Shown here piece by piece: positions 33,830-44,512 of a DNA stretch of 64,000 nucleotides. Position 1 is the stretch's first letter, and the number at the start of each line of letters is the position of its first letter. The notes under the pieces are model-generated. The model worked only from the letters and a program-made list of their open reading frames with translations, was not told the origin of the DNA and did not search any database. A program made the translations under genes and the position numbers. Source of the stretch: Tetrapyrgos nigripes (taxonomy: Eukaryota > Basidiomycota > Agaricomycetes > Agaricales > Campanellaceae); contig JAACJM010000344.1 of assembly GCA_013368315.1 (NCBI GenBank), forward strand, positions 1-64,000, given 5' to 3'.

Positions 33830-35677
33830 CACTTCAGGCACCCATATATAGGTACCTAGTTAGGTGGAATTGGTCTCTAGCATCAATAGCCTAGTGAGGC
33901 CTAGTAGCCAGGGATCTATCCAGCTCCCTGGGACTTACATCCACTCTATTGAAATGCACTCTGGGTCTTCCCAGATGCTTTTTGGGAGCTCCCGGGACTA
34001 CCCATTCTCAGCTGGGACTACCCATCTCCCTACCTGGGACTTCCCAGATGTCACACTGTCACACTCATTTGTACTTCAAAATTTGCAATTGTAGCCAGGC
34101 CAGTATATACCACTACTTTGCCACTAAAGCTCTCATACACTCCACATTTCCTTGCTATGTAGTTGGCCCCTCTTATTACCTCTTTTTATTCATGTTATGC
34201 CCAAATCTCCACACCAATACAGTGTACAAAACAGACCTACCACTAGCTTTCTATGCTCTATATAATGTCTGGTCTATACAGCCACAGTGCAACACTCAAC
34301 ATAGGGACTTCTGACTTCCCAAGGTTCTCAGTGGGACTTGGGACTTCCCAACTTGGGCTGTGGGACCTGGGACTTCCCAAGTTAGGCTGTGGGACTTTCT
34401 ATCCTGCCATATTCTCTGGGACTTCCCAATGTGCCCTCATGGGACTTCCCTAACTGTTGCCCACCTTGGGAACTCCCTCCATCACCTCAAGGGACTTCCC
34501 AAGGACCCACCACATCCAGGGACAACCCAGCCTCTGCACTTGGGACTTCCCTCCATCACTTCATGGGACTTCCCAGCTGGCATTATATGGATGACTGCTA
34601 TACCTGCCTAGTTTGGAAATATTGGTATCTTCCTTTTTAGGAACACTAACCCTAATTTTCCTATTTGGAAAACATTGAGCCTATTTGTTTCAATCCTTTT
34701 TTGGAAATAATATGCTCATTGGGTCTGGTGATTTTTTCCCACAACTTCTAATTTGACGGGCAGGTGCAGGCGGTCCATAGGGCCTAGAATCCGCAAGTGG
34801 AATAGGGGTAGACAGTGTGGCTGGCCCAGAAAATGCAGAATAAAATTCTGGAGCCGGTGATGAAAAATGTTGTGAGAGGGTAATAAGGTGTATTTTGGGC
34901 TGCTGAATCAGAATATTCAGTCGGATTTGCAATATCTTTCATCGTTGTGGAGATATGGCCAAAATACTGTCCAAATATAGCAAAAGAGCAGGATAGGCAC
35001 TGGTCATTCCATCCAATCAGCTCCAATATTCAGGTGAGTTGGTAGGATATTGCATTTACTCTCCCTGAACATAGGAATATAGTTTATTCCATTATATCAT
35101 CAGATCCTGTGGAGCTATGCTCAAAACAATGTCCCAGAATGGCAAAACTTGGGATGGCCATGAACACTGCATGCTATAGCATTCAATAAGAGTATAGATA
35201 TGTCTCCTAGGGCTATTTGAGTCGCTGAATTCAAATTTCCACTTGTATACACCAAAAAGTGAAGGGTTCTGGCTCTGTTCAGTATGTACCCCTAAACATA
35301 GGTACCTGTGGCACCTGCATATGGCTGCTTTATAAAATACTTTGGCTAGGCAAATAAGTGTCATTCAATATCTAGAACACAAATATGAAGTCAGAATTGT
35401 TATATATTCAAATTCCAAGACTCAATTCCTAGTTTATTCTCAAAAAAAGCGAGAACACCACTGATTTCCACCATCATTGAACATATATATATCCTTTGGC
35501 TACTTTCTTCGCATTATAAGAGATTCTACATACTTCAATACCATAATACTTTGATTATGGGGAGTTTGGTCATTCTCAATGAAAGACATGCTTAGATGCA
35601 CTCATTAGTGGAACCTAGTTTGACTTTGAGCTACCTGATACACATGGAGCATCTCCTAGATATTATGGATGGTTATT
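33830..35677 (+). repeat. Left arm of the foldback element
   Basis: The outer 750 bp carry a dozen or so GGGACTTCCC-like motifs (33930-34580). The inner part is AT-rich without coding sign. Differences from the right arm become visible only near the inner end (around 35630-35677). Confidence 0.92.
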
Positions 35678-37580
35678 TGTCCTTGTACTGTTACTAAATG
35701 ATGGAATACACAGTATGAGTATGTGTCATAACTGATGGCATGAATTATCCCTATGTATATGGTCCAAAAAGATCCCATTTTCGCTTTTTTGGGAATCAAG
35801 TATGAATAGAGTCTTGAAGCTTGAGTATATGGCAATTCTAGCTTGATGTCAGTATTCATGAACTCAGATAACATTTATCTACCTACCCACACAAATGTAT
35901 AAGATAGATGTCTGCAAGTGCCACAGGTATATATGTGTAAACTACAGATACATCCATTATAAATTTCTTGTTGTGGGTGAGTAGATGTATCTTTGGTTCT
36001 ATAGCACGAATATCAGATAACAATTCCAATATCTTGACATTCTGAGTCTCCATCCACAATTTCTTGCCAAAAAGACAAACATAGTATCTTTCTAGACAGT
36101 ATGTTGAATTCTGCATGTCATACCTGCGTGCCTGCGTGCCAGTTGTATATAAGCTCTATGTATTTAAGTCTTCACTTTTTTCCAGGATTTAGAGGTTTAT
36201 TTTTTGATTTCGGATGGGAATACAGGGCTATGTATACTTCAGTACCCTAGAAAAGAGAGTACTAATGCCTCTGAGGGCTAATTTCTGCTTCATTTTTGTA
36301 TCAATCATGTGCCTTGAGCCCAGTATCATGAACTATGAGTACTATGCCTTGATTTACAATCAAAGACAAGCACTCTGAGTTGATTCCTGCATTCAAAGAC
36401 TGGCATGCAGGCCTGTGAACAGACACTTTGATCTATCAGACGACACGCAATTGATCAGGCTGACACGCAGGTACATGTGACACCACCTGCTTGCCAGTCC
36501 TAGAGTCATCGAAATTGATGGTAATCATGACAGTAGTGTGAAGTGAAAAGAAGAATGATTGTAGGATATCATGGCTTGATAAACCAATCTGCATTATTGA
36601 TGGCCACTGTAAAGGATATTGTGGTTCTGTTCATGATGTTTGGCCATTTATAAACTGCAGTGCTCTACTGCTTCAGAGGGATCTTTGTACAGGTGCATTG
36701 ATTAACTTTGATTATGACCATGTCTGGTGTGCAGAGTAAGACTTTTCTTCAATCAAATATCATTCAGCCACTGATGTTATTTGGATGCTTAGCAGACCTG
36801 GACCCAAACTCAAATGAAAATCATATCAATTTCATTATAAGCTGAGATTTCTCAAGGGTTCTTCCTCACTTTTAAAGATATGTACTAGTAAACCTGGGTT
36901 GAAATGGTACAGATAAAAAGGAAGTAGTAAAGGATGGTGCCATCAAGCATGGGCTAAGTGCCTGATTGCAGAGTCACCTAATGGAGATGGCATGCAGGAT
37001 CGCCACACAGAATTCATGCAACTGAGATTCTTGAGTGTTCTTCCTGACTTCTAAGGATATGTACTAATAAATCTGAGTATAAATGGTATGTACATGCATT
37101 ACGAGGCCAAAATGAATTGAAGGACAAGTTCTTTACACTCCATTTCTGCATGTGGCTATGTTGAATTGCCCCCTGCTTTTCCCCTCCCGATCTTTGCTTT
37201 GTGACTGTGACATCACAGTTTGTTTGCCAGTCTGATGGGTCAGTGTGTTGTTTCTTTTTTCAGTTTTCCACCATCCATAGTGTCCTTGTTGTTGTAGGCT
37301 ACCTAGTCTGAGGTAGACCCTGCAGCCTCATACTCACCACGTGTCAGCACTGGCCCACACCCCTTTCATACTATACTTATACATACAGTACAGACAAAAA
37401 GGAAAGTAGTGATGGACAGTGCCCTCAAGCATGGGCTGCATGCCTGATTGCAGACTTGCAGGTAGCACGCAGAATTCACACAACCACTTTCTAGACCATG
37501 TATATGGACCTATCTCCTGCCAGAGGCCATCACACATTCTCATGAGTCATATTCTGCCATCAACTATCAGTTGAAGAAGG
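35678..37580. other. Spacer of the foldback element
   Basis: No transposase or other protein domain is seen. Positions about 35776-35950 are a diverged copy of 37804-37968 in the right arm, in the same orientation (shared GCTTTTTTG, GAGTCTTG and GTGCCACAGGTA phrases). The remainder (36130-37560) is unrecognised; GGATATGTACTA(G/A)TAAA phrases recur at about 36877 and 37055. Confidence 0.75.
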
Positions 37581-39426
37581 AATAGCCACCCATAATATCT
37601 AAGAGATGCTCCATGTGTATCAAGTAGCTCAAAGTCAAACTAGGTTCCACTAATGAGTGCATCTAAGCATGTCTTTCATTGAGAATGACCAAACTCCCCA
37701 TAATCAAAGTATTATGGTATTGAAGTATGTAGAATCTCTTAGAATGCGAAGAAAGTAGCCAAAGGATATATATATGTTCAATGATGGTGGAAATCAGTGG
37801 TGTTCTCGCTTTTTTGAGAATAAACTAGGAATTGAGTCTTGGAATTTGAATATATAACAATTCTGACTTCATATTTGTGTTCTAGATATTGAATGACACT
37901 TATTTGCCTAGCCAAAGTATTTTATAAAGCAGCCATATGCAGGTGCCACAGGTACCTATGTTTAGGGGTACATACTGAACAGAGCCAGAACCCTTCACTT
38001 TTTGGTGTATACAAGTGGAAATTTGAATTCAGCGACTCAAATAGCCCTAGGAGACATATCTATACTCTTATTGAATGCTATAGCATGCAGTGTTCATGGC
38101 CATCCCAAGTTTTGCCATTCTGGGACATTGTTTTGAGCATAGCTCCACAGGATCTGATGATATAATGGAATAAACTATATTCCTATGTTCAGGAGAGTAA
38201 ATGCAATATCCTACCAACTCACCTGAATATTGGAGCTGATTGGATGGAATGACCAGTGCCTATCCTGCTCTTTTGCTATATTTGGACAGTATTTTGGCCA
38301 TATCTCCACAACGATGAAAGATATTGCAAATCCGACTGAATATTCTGATTCAGCAGCCCAAAATACACCTTATTACCCTCTCACAACATTTTTCATCACC
38401 GGCTCCAGAATTTTATTCTGCATTTTCTGGGCCAGCCACACTGTCTACCCCTATTCCACTTGCGGATTCTAGGCCCTATGGACCGCCTGCACCTGCCCGT
38501 CAAATTAGAAGTTGTGGGAAAAAATCACCAGACCCAATGAGCATATTATTTCCAAAAAAGGATTGAAACAAATAGGCTCAATGTTTTCCAAATAGGAAAA
38601 TTAGGGTTAGTGTTCCTAAAAAGGAAGATACCAATATTTCCAAACTAGGCAGGTATAGCAGTCATCCATATAATGCCAGCTGGGAAGTCCCATGAAGTGA
38701 TGGAGGGAAGTCCCAAGTGCAGAGGCTGGGTTGTCCCTGGATGTGGTGGGTCCTTGGGAAGTCCCTTGAGGTGATGGAGGGAGTTCCCAAGGTGGGCAAC
38801 AGTTAGGGAAGTCCCATGAGGGCACATTGGGAAGTCCCAGAGAATATGGCAGGATAGAAAGTCCCACAGCCTAACTTGGGAAGTCCCAGGTCCCACAGCC
38901 CAAGTTGGGAAGTCCCAAGTCCCACTGAGAACCTTGGGAAGTCAGAAGTCCCTATGTTGAGTGTTGCACTGTGGCTGTATAGACCAGACATTATATAGAG
39001 CATAGAAAGCTAGTGGTAGGTCTGTTTTGTACACTGTATTGGTGTGGAGATTTGGGCATAACATGAATAAAAAGAGGTAATAAGAGGGGCCAACTACATA
39101 GCAAGGAAATGTGGAGTGTATGAGAGCTTTAGTGGCAAAGTAGTGGTATATACTGGCCTGGCTACAATTGCAAATTTTGAAGTACAAATGAGTGTGACAG
39201 TGTGACATCTGGGAAGTCCCAGGTAGGGAGATGGGTAGTCCCAGCTGAGAATGGGTAGTCCCGGGAGCTCCCAAAAAGCATCTGGGAAGACCCAGAGTGC
39301 ATTTCAATAGAGTGGATGTAAGTCCCAGGGAGCTGGATAGATCCCTGGCTACTAGGCCTCACTAGGCTATTGATGCTAGAGACCAATTCCACCTAACTAG
39401 GTACCTATATATGGGTGCCTGAAGTG
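37581..39426 (-). repeat. Right arm of the foldback element
   Basis: Reverse complement of the left arm, including the GGGACTTCCC-like motif cluster (38680-39330 on this side). Confidence 0.92.
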
Positions 39427-39793
39427 ATATTTGGTACTACTCAGTTCTTCTTATCTCCGTATCCTCAGACCTTTACACCATATGACTCTTGTTCCACATG
39501 CTACACACCACACCTTTCATTTCTCCAATACAGCTTCTTTTACAGCTTCCTCTTTACTTTTACATATATAAACCCTGTCCTGACACCTGGTTCCTCATCT
39601 CAACCTCTTTGTCATTGGGACCAGGTGTGTATCCTCTTCCTCACTAGTTCTCTCACTTTTACTGATAGACCTTGTAGTTCCAGTACTTGCTTATACATTC
39701 TTTGTTGCTGGGACCAGTTCCAGTACTTACTGCTGTCTGTTAGCTCCTCGCCATTGCTGTTATTACTATCTAAGTGATTGCCTCTTTGTGACA

Positions 39794-40030
39794 GGCATTC
39801 CCAAGCCTAGTCCTAAAAAAGAGAGTCCAGGGGCTTAGTCTTGACAGGGTTTTTCAGGCCTAGTTTGAGCAGGTCTAGGGGACAGCTCAGGCTGGGGCCA
39901 AGGGCTTTCAAAACTCAGAGCCTGAGCCCTGGGCCTTAGCAGGCTGGTTTAAGGGCTCAGGCTCAGCCTGGCCTACTAGGGCCCAGCTCTGGCCAGCTAA
40001 GGGCTCAGAGCCCTAGCTGGCACATCACTA
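39794..40030. repeat. GGGCTCAG-rich short repeat, possible MITE
   Basis: The segment is GC-rich and built from versions of AGGGCTCAG, GCCTAG and CAGCCTGG. Its right end, GCTGGCACATCACTA, resembles hAT-type ends. Flanks CTTTGTGA and CTTTGTAG are similar but not identical, so a target duplication is only suggestive. Confidence 0.45.
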
Positions 40031-40056
40031 CTTTGTAGTCTCAATTACTGTATCTC

Positions 40057-41595
40057 ATGTGTCTCTTGAACATGAAAACCCTCAAACTTGAGGAGCTTTA
40101 TGCCAATATTCCATGGTATGCAATTCTCTCTCATACCTGGGAGGGGGAGGAGGTCACTTTCCAGGACATCCAGAATCTCGAAGTCGTGAAGAAGAAGGCT
40201 GGTTACGCCAAAGTTTGGAATGCCTGCATGTGTGCTCGCAGGTAATACTTTGAATGGATTTGCATTGACTCATGCTGTATCAACAAGGAAAGCAGTGCTG
40301 AGCTTTCAGAGGCAATCAACTCCATGTACCAGTACTATGAGGACACCTACATGATGTTTCTGCCAAATATCATCCTTGGAATCCCAAGTCTAGCTTCAAG
40401 GACAGTAGATGGTTCAAAAGGGGGTGGATGTTGCAGGAGCTGCTCGCACCCCATTATGTTGTATTCTTGGACAAAGATTGGGTTAGGATTGGGACCAGGT
40501 GGACTTTACGCGATGTGGTCTCTGCAATCACATCCATTCTGGTGGAGGTCTTCGAAGGTCAGGATATCAACAGATACAGTGTTGCTCAGAGGATGTAGGG
40601 CTCTGCACCGTCCAGTAATACTGGTACGCCCGTATTTTTTACTGGTCCAGTACTGGTACGGTGTACCCGTCCCCGTATTCGTACGGGTTCATCTGGAAGC
40701 TTTACGATACGGGACGGGTACTGATACGGCAGTATTACGGGTTAATACGGGTATACAGGTCTTTTTGCCAGGAAATGGCCAGGAATCTGATTTGAAATAG
40801 ACTTATTGGGACTTATTGAGAGGAATTAATGCGAGAAACAATTTGATGTAGTGCACCGCTCAATGTTAACAGTGCGTTTGAGATGACTTTGAGGCACAAA
40901 GCATTTCGGCAATACTTCGGCAGGTCTCTATGCACCTTTTTTGGTAAGTACATTTTCCCTTGATGTGATCAAGCATCAATTTTCCCAAGATTTTCCGCCG
41001 CAAACTGCTCAGTATTTGACGATATTTAATTTACAGAGGTAGCATATGGCATAAACACAGAGAAAAGCCTTTGCCGATGCATGGCCGACCCGTATACCAT
41101 ACAAACCCGTACGACGGCCGTAAAAAATACGGTCCAATATGGGTTTACCCGTCCAGTACCCATACCTGTATTGGACCCTGCAGCAGCCTTGTACGGTACC
41201 AGTAGGATGTCATGGGCAGTGTTACGGGAAATGACAAGGCCAGAAGATGAAGCTTATAGTTTGATGGGGATATTTGGGGTCAGCATGTCGCCAATCTATG
41301 GGGAAGGTGGTGTAAAGACATTCATGTGACTCCAGCAGGAAATCATGAAAATATCTGATGACTGGAGCATCTTTGCCTAGGTCACTGCATCTTCTGAGCA
41401 TGACGAAGATAGGGGATTGTTGGCCAGGTCACCTTACAAATTCAGGATGTCCAGTGAAGTGAAGGCTAGCGACTCAGATTGCATTGGAGACCAGTCATCA
41501 TATTTGTTTGGCAACAATGGTCTACACATCCATCTCCCTCTCAAAACCACTGATGACTCCAGTCACAATGACAATGTTGTTCTTGCACAGACACA
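40057..41595 (+). pseudogene. HET-domain protein pseudogene, paralogue of the gene at 51045
   Basis: The ATG at 40057 opens MCLLNMKTLKLEELYAN, then IPWYAILSHTWEGEEVTF, the start of the HET domain. Compared with the paralogue it has a TAA after CARR (about 40240), a short deletion near DTYMMF, the MITE insertion at 40596, and after it TGA (41327-41329, paralogue CGA) and TAG (41378-41380, paralogue TGG). Homology runs through YSLMGIFGVSM and SDCIGDQSSYLFGNNGL to about 41580, where a second insertion ends it. HET proteins trigger cell death on hyphal fusion of unlike strains in fungi where they have been studied; this copy is dead. Confidence 0.92.
40596..41204 (-). mobile_element. Second copy of the GTAC-rich hAT-like MITE, inserted in the HET pseudogene
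   Basis: The left end TAGGGCTCTGCACCG at 40596 matches the complement of the right end of the 1721-2389 copy, and the interior matches throughout in inverted orientation. The right end is truncated at GGTACCAGTA: the last 60 or so bases are missing, apparently by deletion between short GGTAC repeats. AGGATG at 40590-40595 and 41204-41209 marks the target site within the codons RMS of the HET gene. Confidence 0.88.
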
Positions 41596-42544
41596 AGATT
41601 TTTGCATCCACCCGTGCGTCCAAGTGCGTCCAACATGTGTCCAGGTTGCATCCAAGTATGTGTCCACCTACAACCAACTGTAAGTGCATTGTAATCATAT
41701 ACACACTGTCACTGTCATCACTTTCCCCTCACTGATCCTACTTGTAATTCCTTACTTATCTCTTCCCATCCATGAATGTGAGGGATTTTTCTTCATTATC
41801 ATAGATATGTATCTGTATCACTAGATGTCTTATAATATGATCTTTTCATTTCTCTTGCTTCTGAGTTGAGAATTTCAGTAAAATGCGAAAATGCGAACCA
41901 AATTCATGCCTTTTGTGTCCACAATTCTCCATACATCCATTCACATGTTCTAACTGATCAAATAATGGGAAAATATCCCTTGTATTCATCTAAATCATCT
42001 GGACGCACCTTGGACGTGTGGACGCAGTTGTATAAATTCTGGACGCATCCTGAATCCAAGTGCGTCCAAGTGCGTCCACGTGCGTCCAGGGTGCGTCCAA
42101 GTGCTGCGTCCACCTACGTCAAAATATTCCCGCTCTCTCGCTATGAGGATATGACGAGCTTGGATAATTACATATGCATCTGTGATTGTGAGATTTTCTT
42201 GATTATAGATCTGTAGATAGATGTATTACTATAATGAGATGTTTTCATTTCTCTTAAGAACTAAGGACAAAAATGCAAGTGTATATAAGGAGATTTCAGT
42301 TCATAATCCTTCAAATATACATTTACACATACTAGCTAATCAAATAATCAGCAAGTGTCACTTGCATTCACCTGATTCTCTTGGACCCACTTGGACGCAT
42401 GTTGTACGCACATTGGACGCACCAAATATGACATGCGTCCAGGTGCGTCCACAATGTGTGTCACTGGACGCACATGGACGCACATGGACGCACATCAGTT
42501 GGACGCACAACACACGATTTGGACGCACCTGGACGCAAAAATCT
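41596..42544. mobile_element. Non-autonomous element with TGGACGCAC motif clusters
   Basis: The ends AGATTTTTGCATCCA and (inverted) GCAAAAATCT at 42544 form short terminal repeats. Clusters of TGGACGCAC and its complement lie at 41605-41665, 42000-42115 and 42385-42540, switching orientation within clusters. Two internal units of about 390 bp (about 41760-42120 and 42160-42540) are diverged duplicates. The insertion interrupts the HET pseudogene. No clear target duplication was seen and no protein is encoded. Confidence 0.65.
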
Positions 42545-43264
42545 AGGTGCCGCTTTCAGGGTATCCGCAGATTTCTGATACCCGTTGAAAGATGGACAGA
42601 TGTTTTACTTGTGAGTAATCGCTTTCGACTTCTTTCCAAAAACAAAATGCTTAACCCAAGTTAGTATCGCTTTCGTCGCTACGTTCCTGATTATCCTCCT
42701 CCTCTTCCTTCCTAAAGTCTACTTGTCTTGCACACCATGTAACTTTCAGCACCGTCCTCAGGATCCTACTAAGAGGTTCTCTTGTAACTTGGAAAATGGT
42801 CGTCCACTCCGTCTGAAGTAGAAAGCGGCCAATGGTTTTCCTAAGTTGACCTTTATCCTGGGCAGAGAAATAAGAGTTTGGCTCATTGTCATTGCCAGTC
42901 TTCCCCTACGAAAGCCTCTTGCAAAGAGCTTGGAGCGCGTGTCTCGGCACATCAAGTCCTTAGTCACTTGCGAAAGCAGCACGCAAGCCTAGCGTGATCT
43001 CGTCTTTGGAACGTTTTAAATCGCCCGCTGGAAGAAAACCATGCTCTGCTTATTTGCCCTTCTCGAAGGATAATGGCGTAAATATTCAAACATCAAAGGA
43101 ACCGTAAAGGATTCATACAACGAGATATCGTACACGACTTCGATAAACAACGTTTGCCCTTGACTTCCAGCTCATAACCCAGACTTGAAGCTCCAAACTG
43201 AAGCAAAGTTAACTCGTAGGAGGATGTCGGAGGGATGCCGTTGCTCGACGTCACAAACTGCCAC
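42545..43264. other. No gene recognised
   Basis: Lies beyond the 3' end of the minus-strand gene at 43265. A 74-codon minus frame around 42758-42982 is not recognised and is not called. Confidence 0.5.
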
Positions 43265-44235
43265 TTATGTGAATTTGTTCTCTGGTATGGTCTTTCGAAC
43301 GATCTCCTCGAGATGCTTCTCTTGGGCAAGCTCCGTACTAGGATATTCCGGGGCGAGTATAGCTTCTCGAACTACACGGTTCCGTTCCTCTTCTTGTTGG
43401 AGCTCTTCAGCAGGATAATCTGCAGCGGGTGTTGTGATGGTTTCCTGCTGGATTTGCTGCTGCTCCCCAACATCCTTTTGTCGCGTACAATCAATAAGTG
43501 TAAATACTCATATGAAAGCAAAGAAACTTACATTGTAGCTGAATCCCCAGATCATCCCCAAGAATTTTCGCCTCAGATCAAAGTAAGCTGTCGTGGTTTT
43601 ACGGAAGGCCCGACGTTCCAGGGACGTCCAAACTGATCCCGCGAACCAAAAGCAATTTGACTTGTTGAAGGAGTAGTCGGGACGCTCATTAGCGAGCTTG
43701 ACAAAAATTGATGCAATTTCAGACACCGTCGGGTAGGGAGCATGAAAGTCAAGGATACCAAGGCGATCGGCCTTCCTAAATCTTCGTCAGTTCCATTAAT
43801 CTGCGAGGGAGATTCTGAGCGGATCACCTATACTTCTCCGTCCGATCCTCGTCCTGTTTATCCCATGGACCGTAGATAACTAGGTCAGGAGAATCCAGAT
43901 ACTGGCGCTCAGCGATGATGCGCTGGTCATAATGTTGGTAATTGGGACCAACGATATCAACCGTGAAAATCACAAATTCATGGTGGACTGGGCTTCCCTG
44001 AAAGTTCTTCATGTGGTCAAGCTGGGATACAGGTAGTTTGGCAGCATCTGGATTATCAGCGAGCCATTTCTGCCAATCCCTGACCAGAGAAAAGTGAACT
44101 CCTTTGGGGTAAATACCAGAAAGGTCTGAGGGGATACCCATATGATGGAGGCAGTCGGATATCAATTTCGCTACCAGCCCGTGCCATTTAAGCACTCCCC
44201 AGCCTTGAGGATCACTTGATCTAAAGTTCAAGAAT
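43265..44235 (-). CDS. Agaricomycete hypothetical protein, at least three exons
   Basis: The exons are 43828 to about 44235, 43532-43775 and 43265-43474, with GTGATC..TTAG and GTAAGT..AAAG introns that join in frame. The product reads WHGLVAKLISDCLHHMGIP, then HHEFVIFTVDIVGP, RIIAERQYLDSPDLVIYGP, ADRLGILDFHAPYPTV, SNCFWFAGSVWTSLE and a Gln/Glu-rich coiled tail ending ENKFT. The order (H-EFVIFT, ERxY, D-L-IYGPW, NCFWFA) is a family I know only from agaricomycetes, with no assigned function. The conserved Asn-Cys-x-Trp-Phe invites comparison with papain-like folds, but that is a guess. The start is unresolved: the first exon is entered at an acceptor (ctag) near 44236 and the ATG must lie upstream. 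No stop or shift is seen. Confidence 0.65.
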
Positions 44236-44512
44236 CTAGATCAAGAATGCTATCAGCTGCATTTCTGACATCTCTCGAACTCTGCAGATGCTGTACAGCT
44301 CTAGAGATCGGAGGAAATCCAGAATTGCATTTCAAGGAACAGTGATGGGATGGAAGGAACCCTACATTCGACGTTATCTCACTCATCCAGCTCATGATCC
44401 TCCCTCAGCTCGAAGACGATGTCAGGCATCTCTCAGACCACTTGAACCCTACGCTTTTCCAAGGCTTCCCCATTCTTGTTCCCATTCACATCCTTTGTCG
44501 AAATCCTGTGAT
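44236..44512. other. Probable 5' region of the minus-strand gene ending at 43265
   Basis: The missing first exon should lie here or slightly beyond; ATG-TCA-GAA-ATG-CAG near 44262 is one candidate. Nothing else is recognised. Confidence 0.4.

Larger units (their letters stand above)
33830..39426. mobile_element. Foldback-type DNA element, 5.6 kb, 1.85-kb terminal inverted arms
   Basis: The termini are CACTTCAGGCACCCATATAT at 33830 and its exact complement ending at 39426. The target duplication ATATTTGG is perfect (33822-33829 and 39427-39434). The arms span 33830-35677 and 37581-39426 and appear near-identical over most of their length, so the same reading frames recur in mirror image. The 1.9-kb spacer has no transposase. 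An 8-bp duplication and CA...TG ends fit hAT or a KDZ-type mobiliser; the family cannot be fixed by eye. High arm identity implies a recent insertion or gene conversion. Confidence 0.92.
33809..39793 (+). mobile_element. Ty3/gypsy 3' LTR, split by the foldback element
   Basis: The LTR begins TGCCATGACATCTATATTTGG directly after the polypurine tract. It is cut at 33829 and resumes after 39426 with the duplicated ATATTTGG, then TACTACTCAGTTC. A TATA-like CATATATAAACC lies near 39563. A likely end is TTTGTGACA at 39785-39793, which mirrors a TG...CA layout. Without the insertion the LTR would be about 380 bp. The 3' boundary is less certain than the 5' one, because a GGGCTC-rich repeat follows directly. 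Confidence 0.7.

Noticed and set aside
33864..39392. Mirror-image reading frames of 66-121 codons in the foldback arms
   Set aside because: They are open only because of the GGGACTTCCC-type repeats; no domain, no introns, and many start codons are non-ATG.
39785..40040. GGGCTC-rich segment as a hAT element with a TTTGT-type target duplication
   Set aside because: The flanks CTTTGTGA and CTTTGTAG agree only in part and the inverted ends are weak; kept as a low-confidence repeat.
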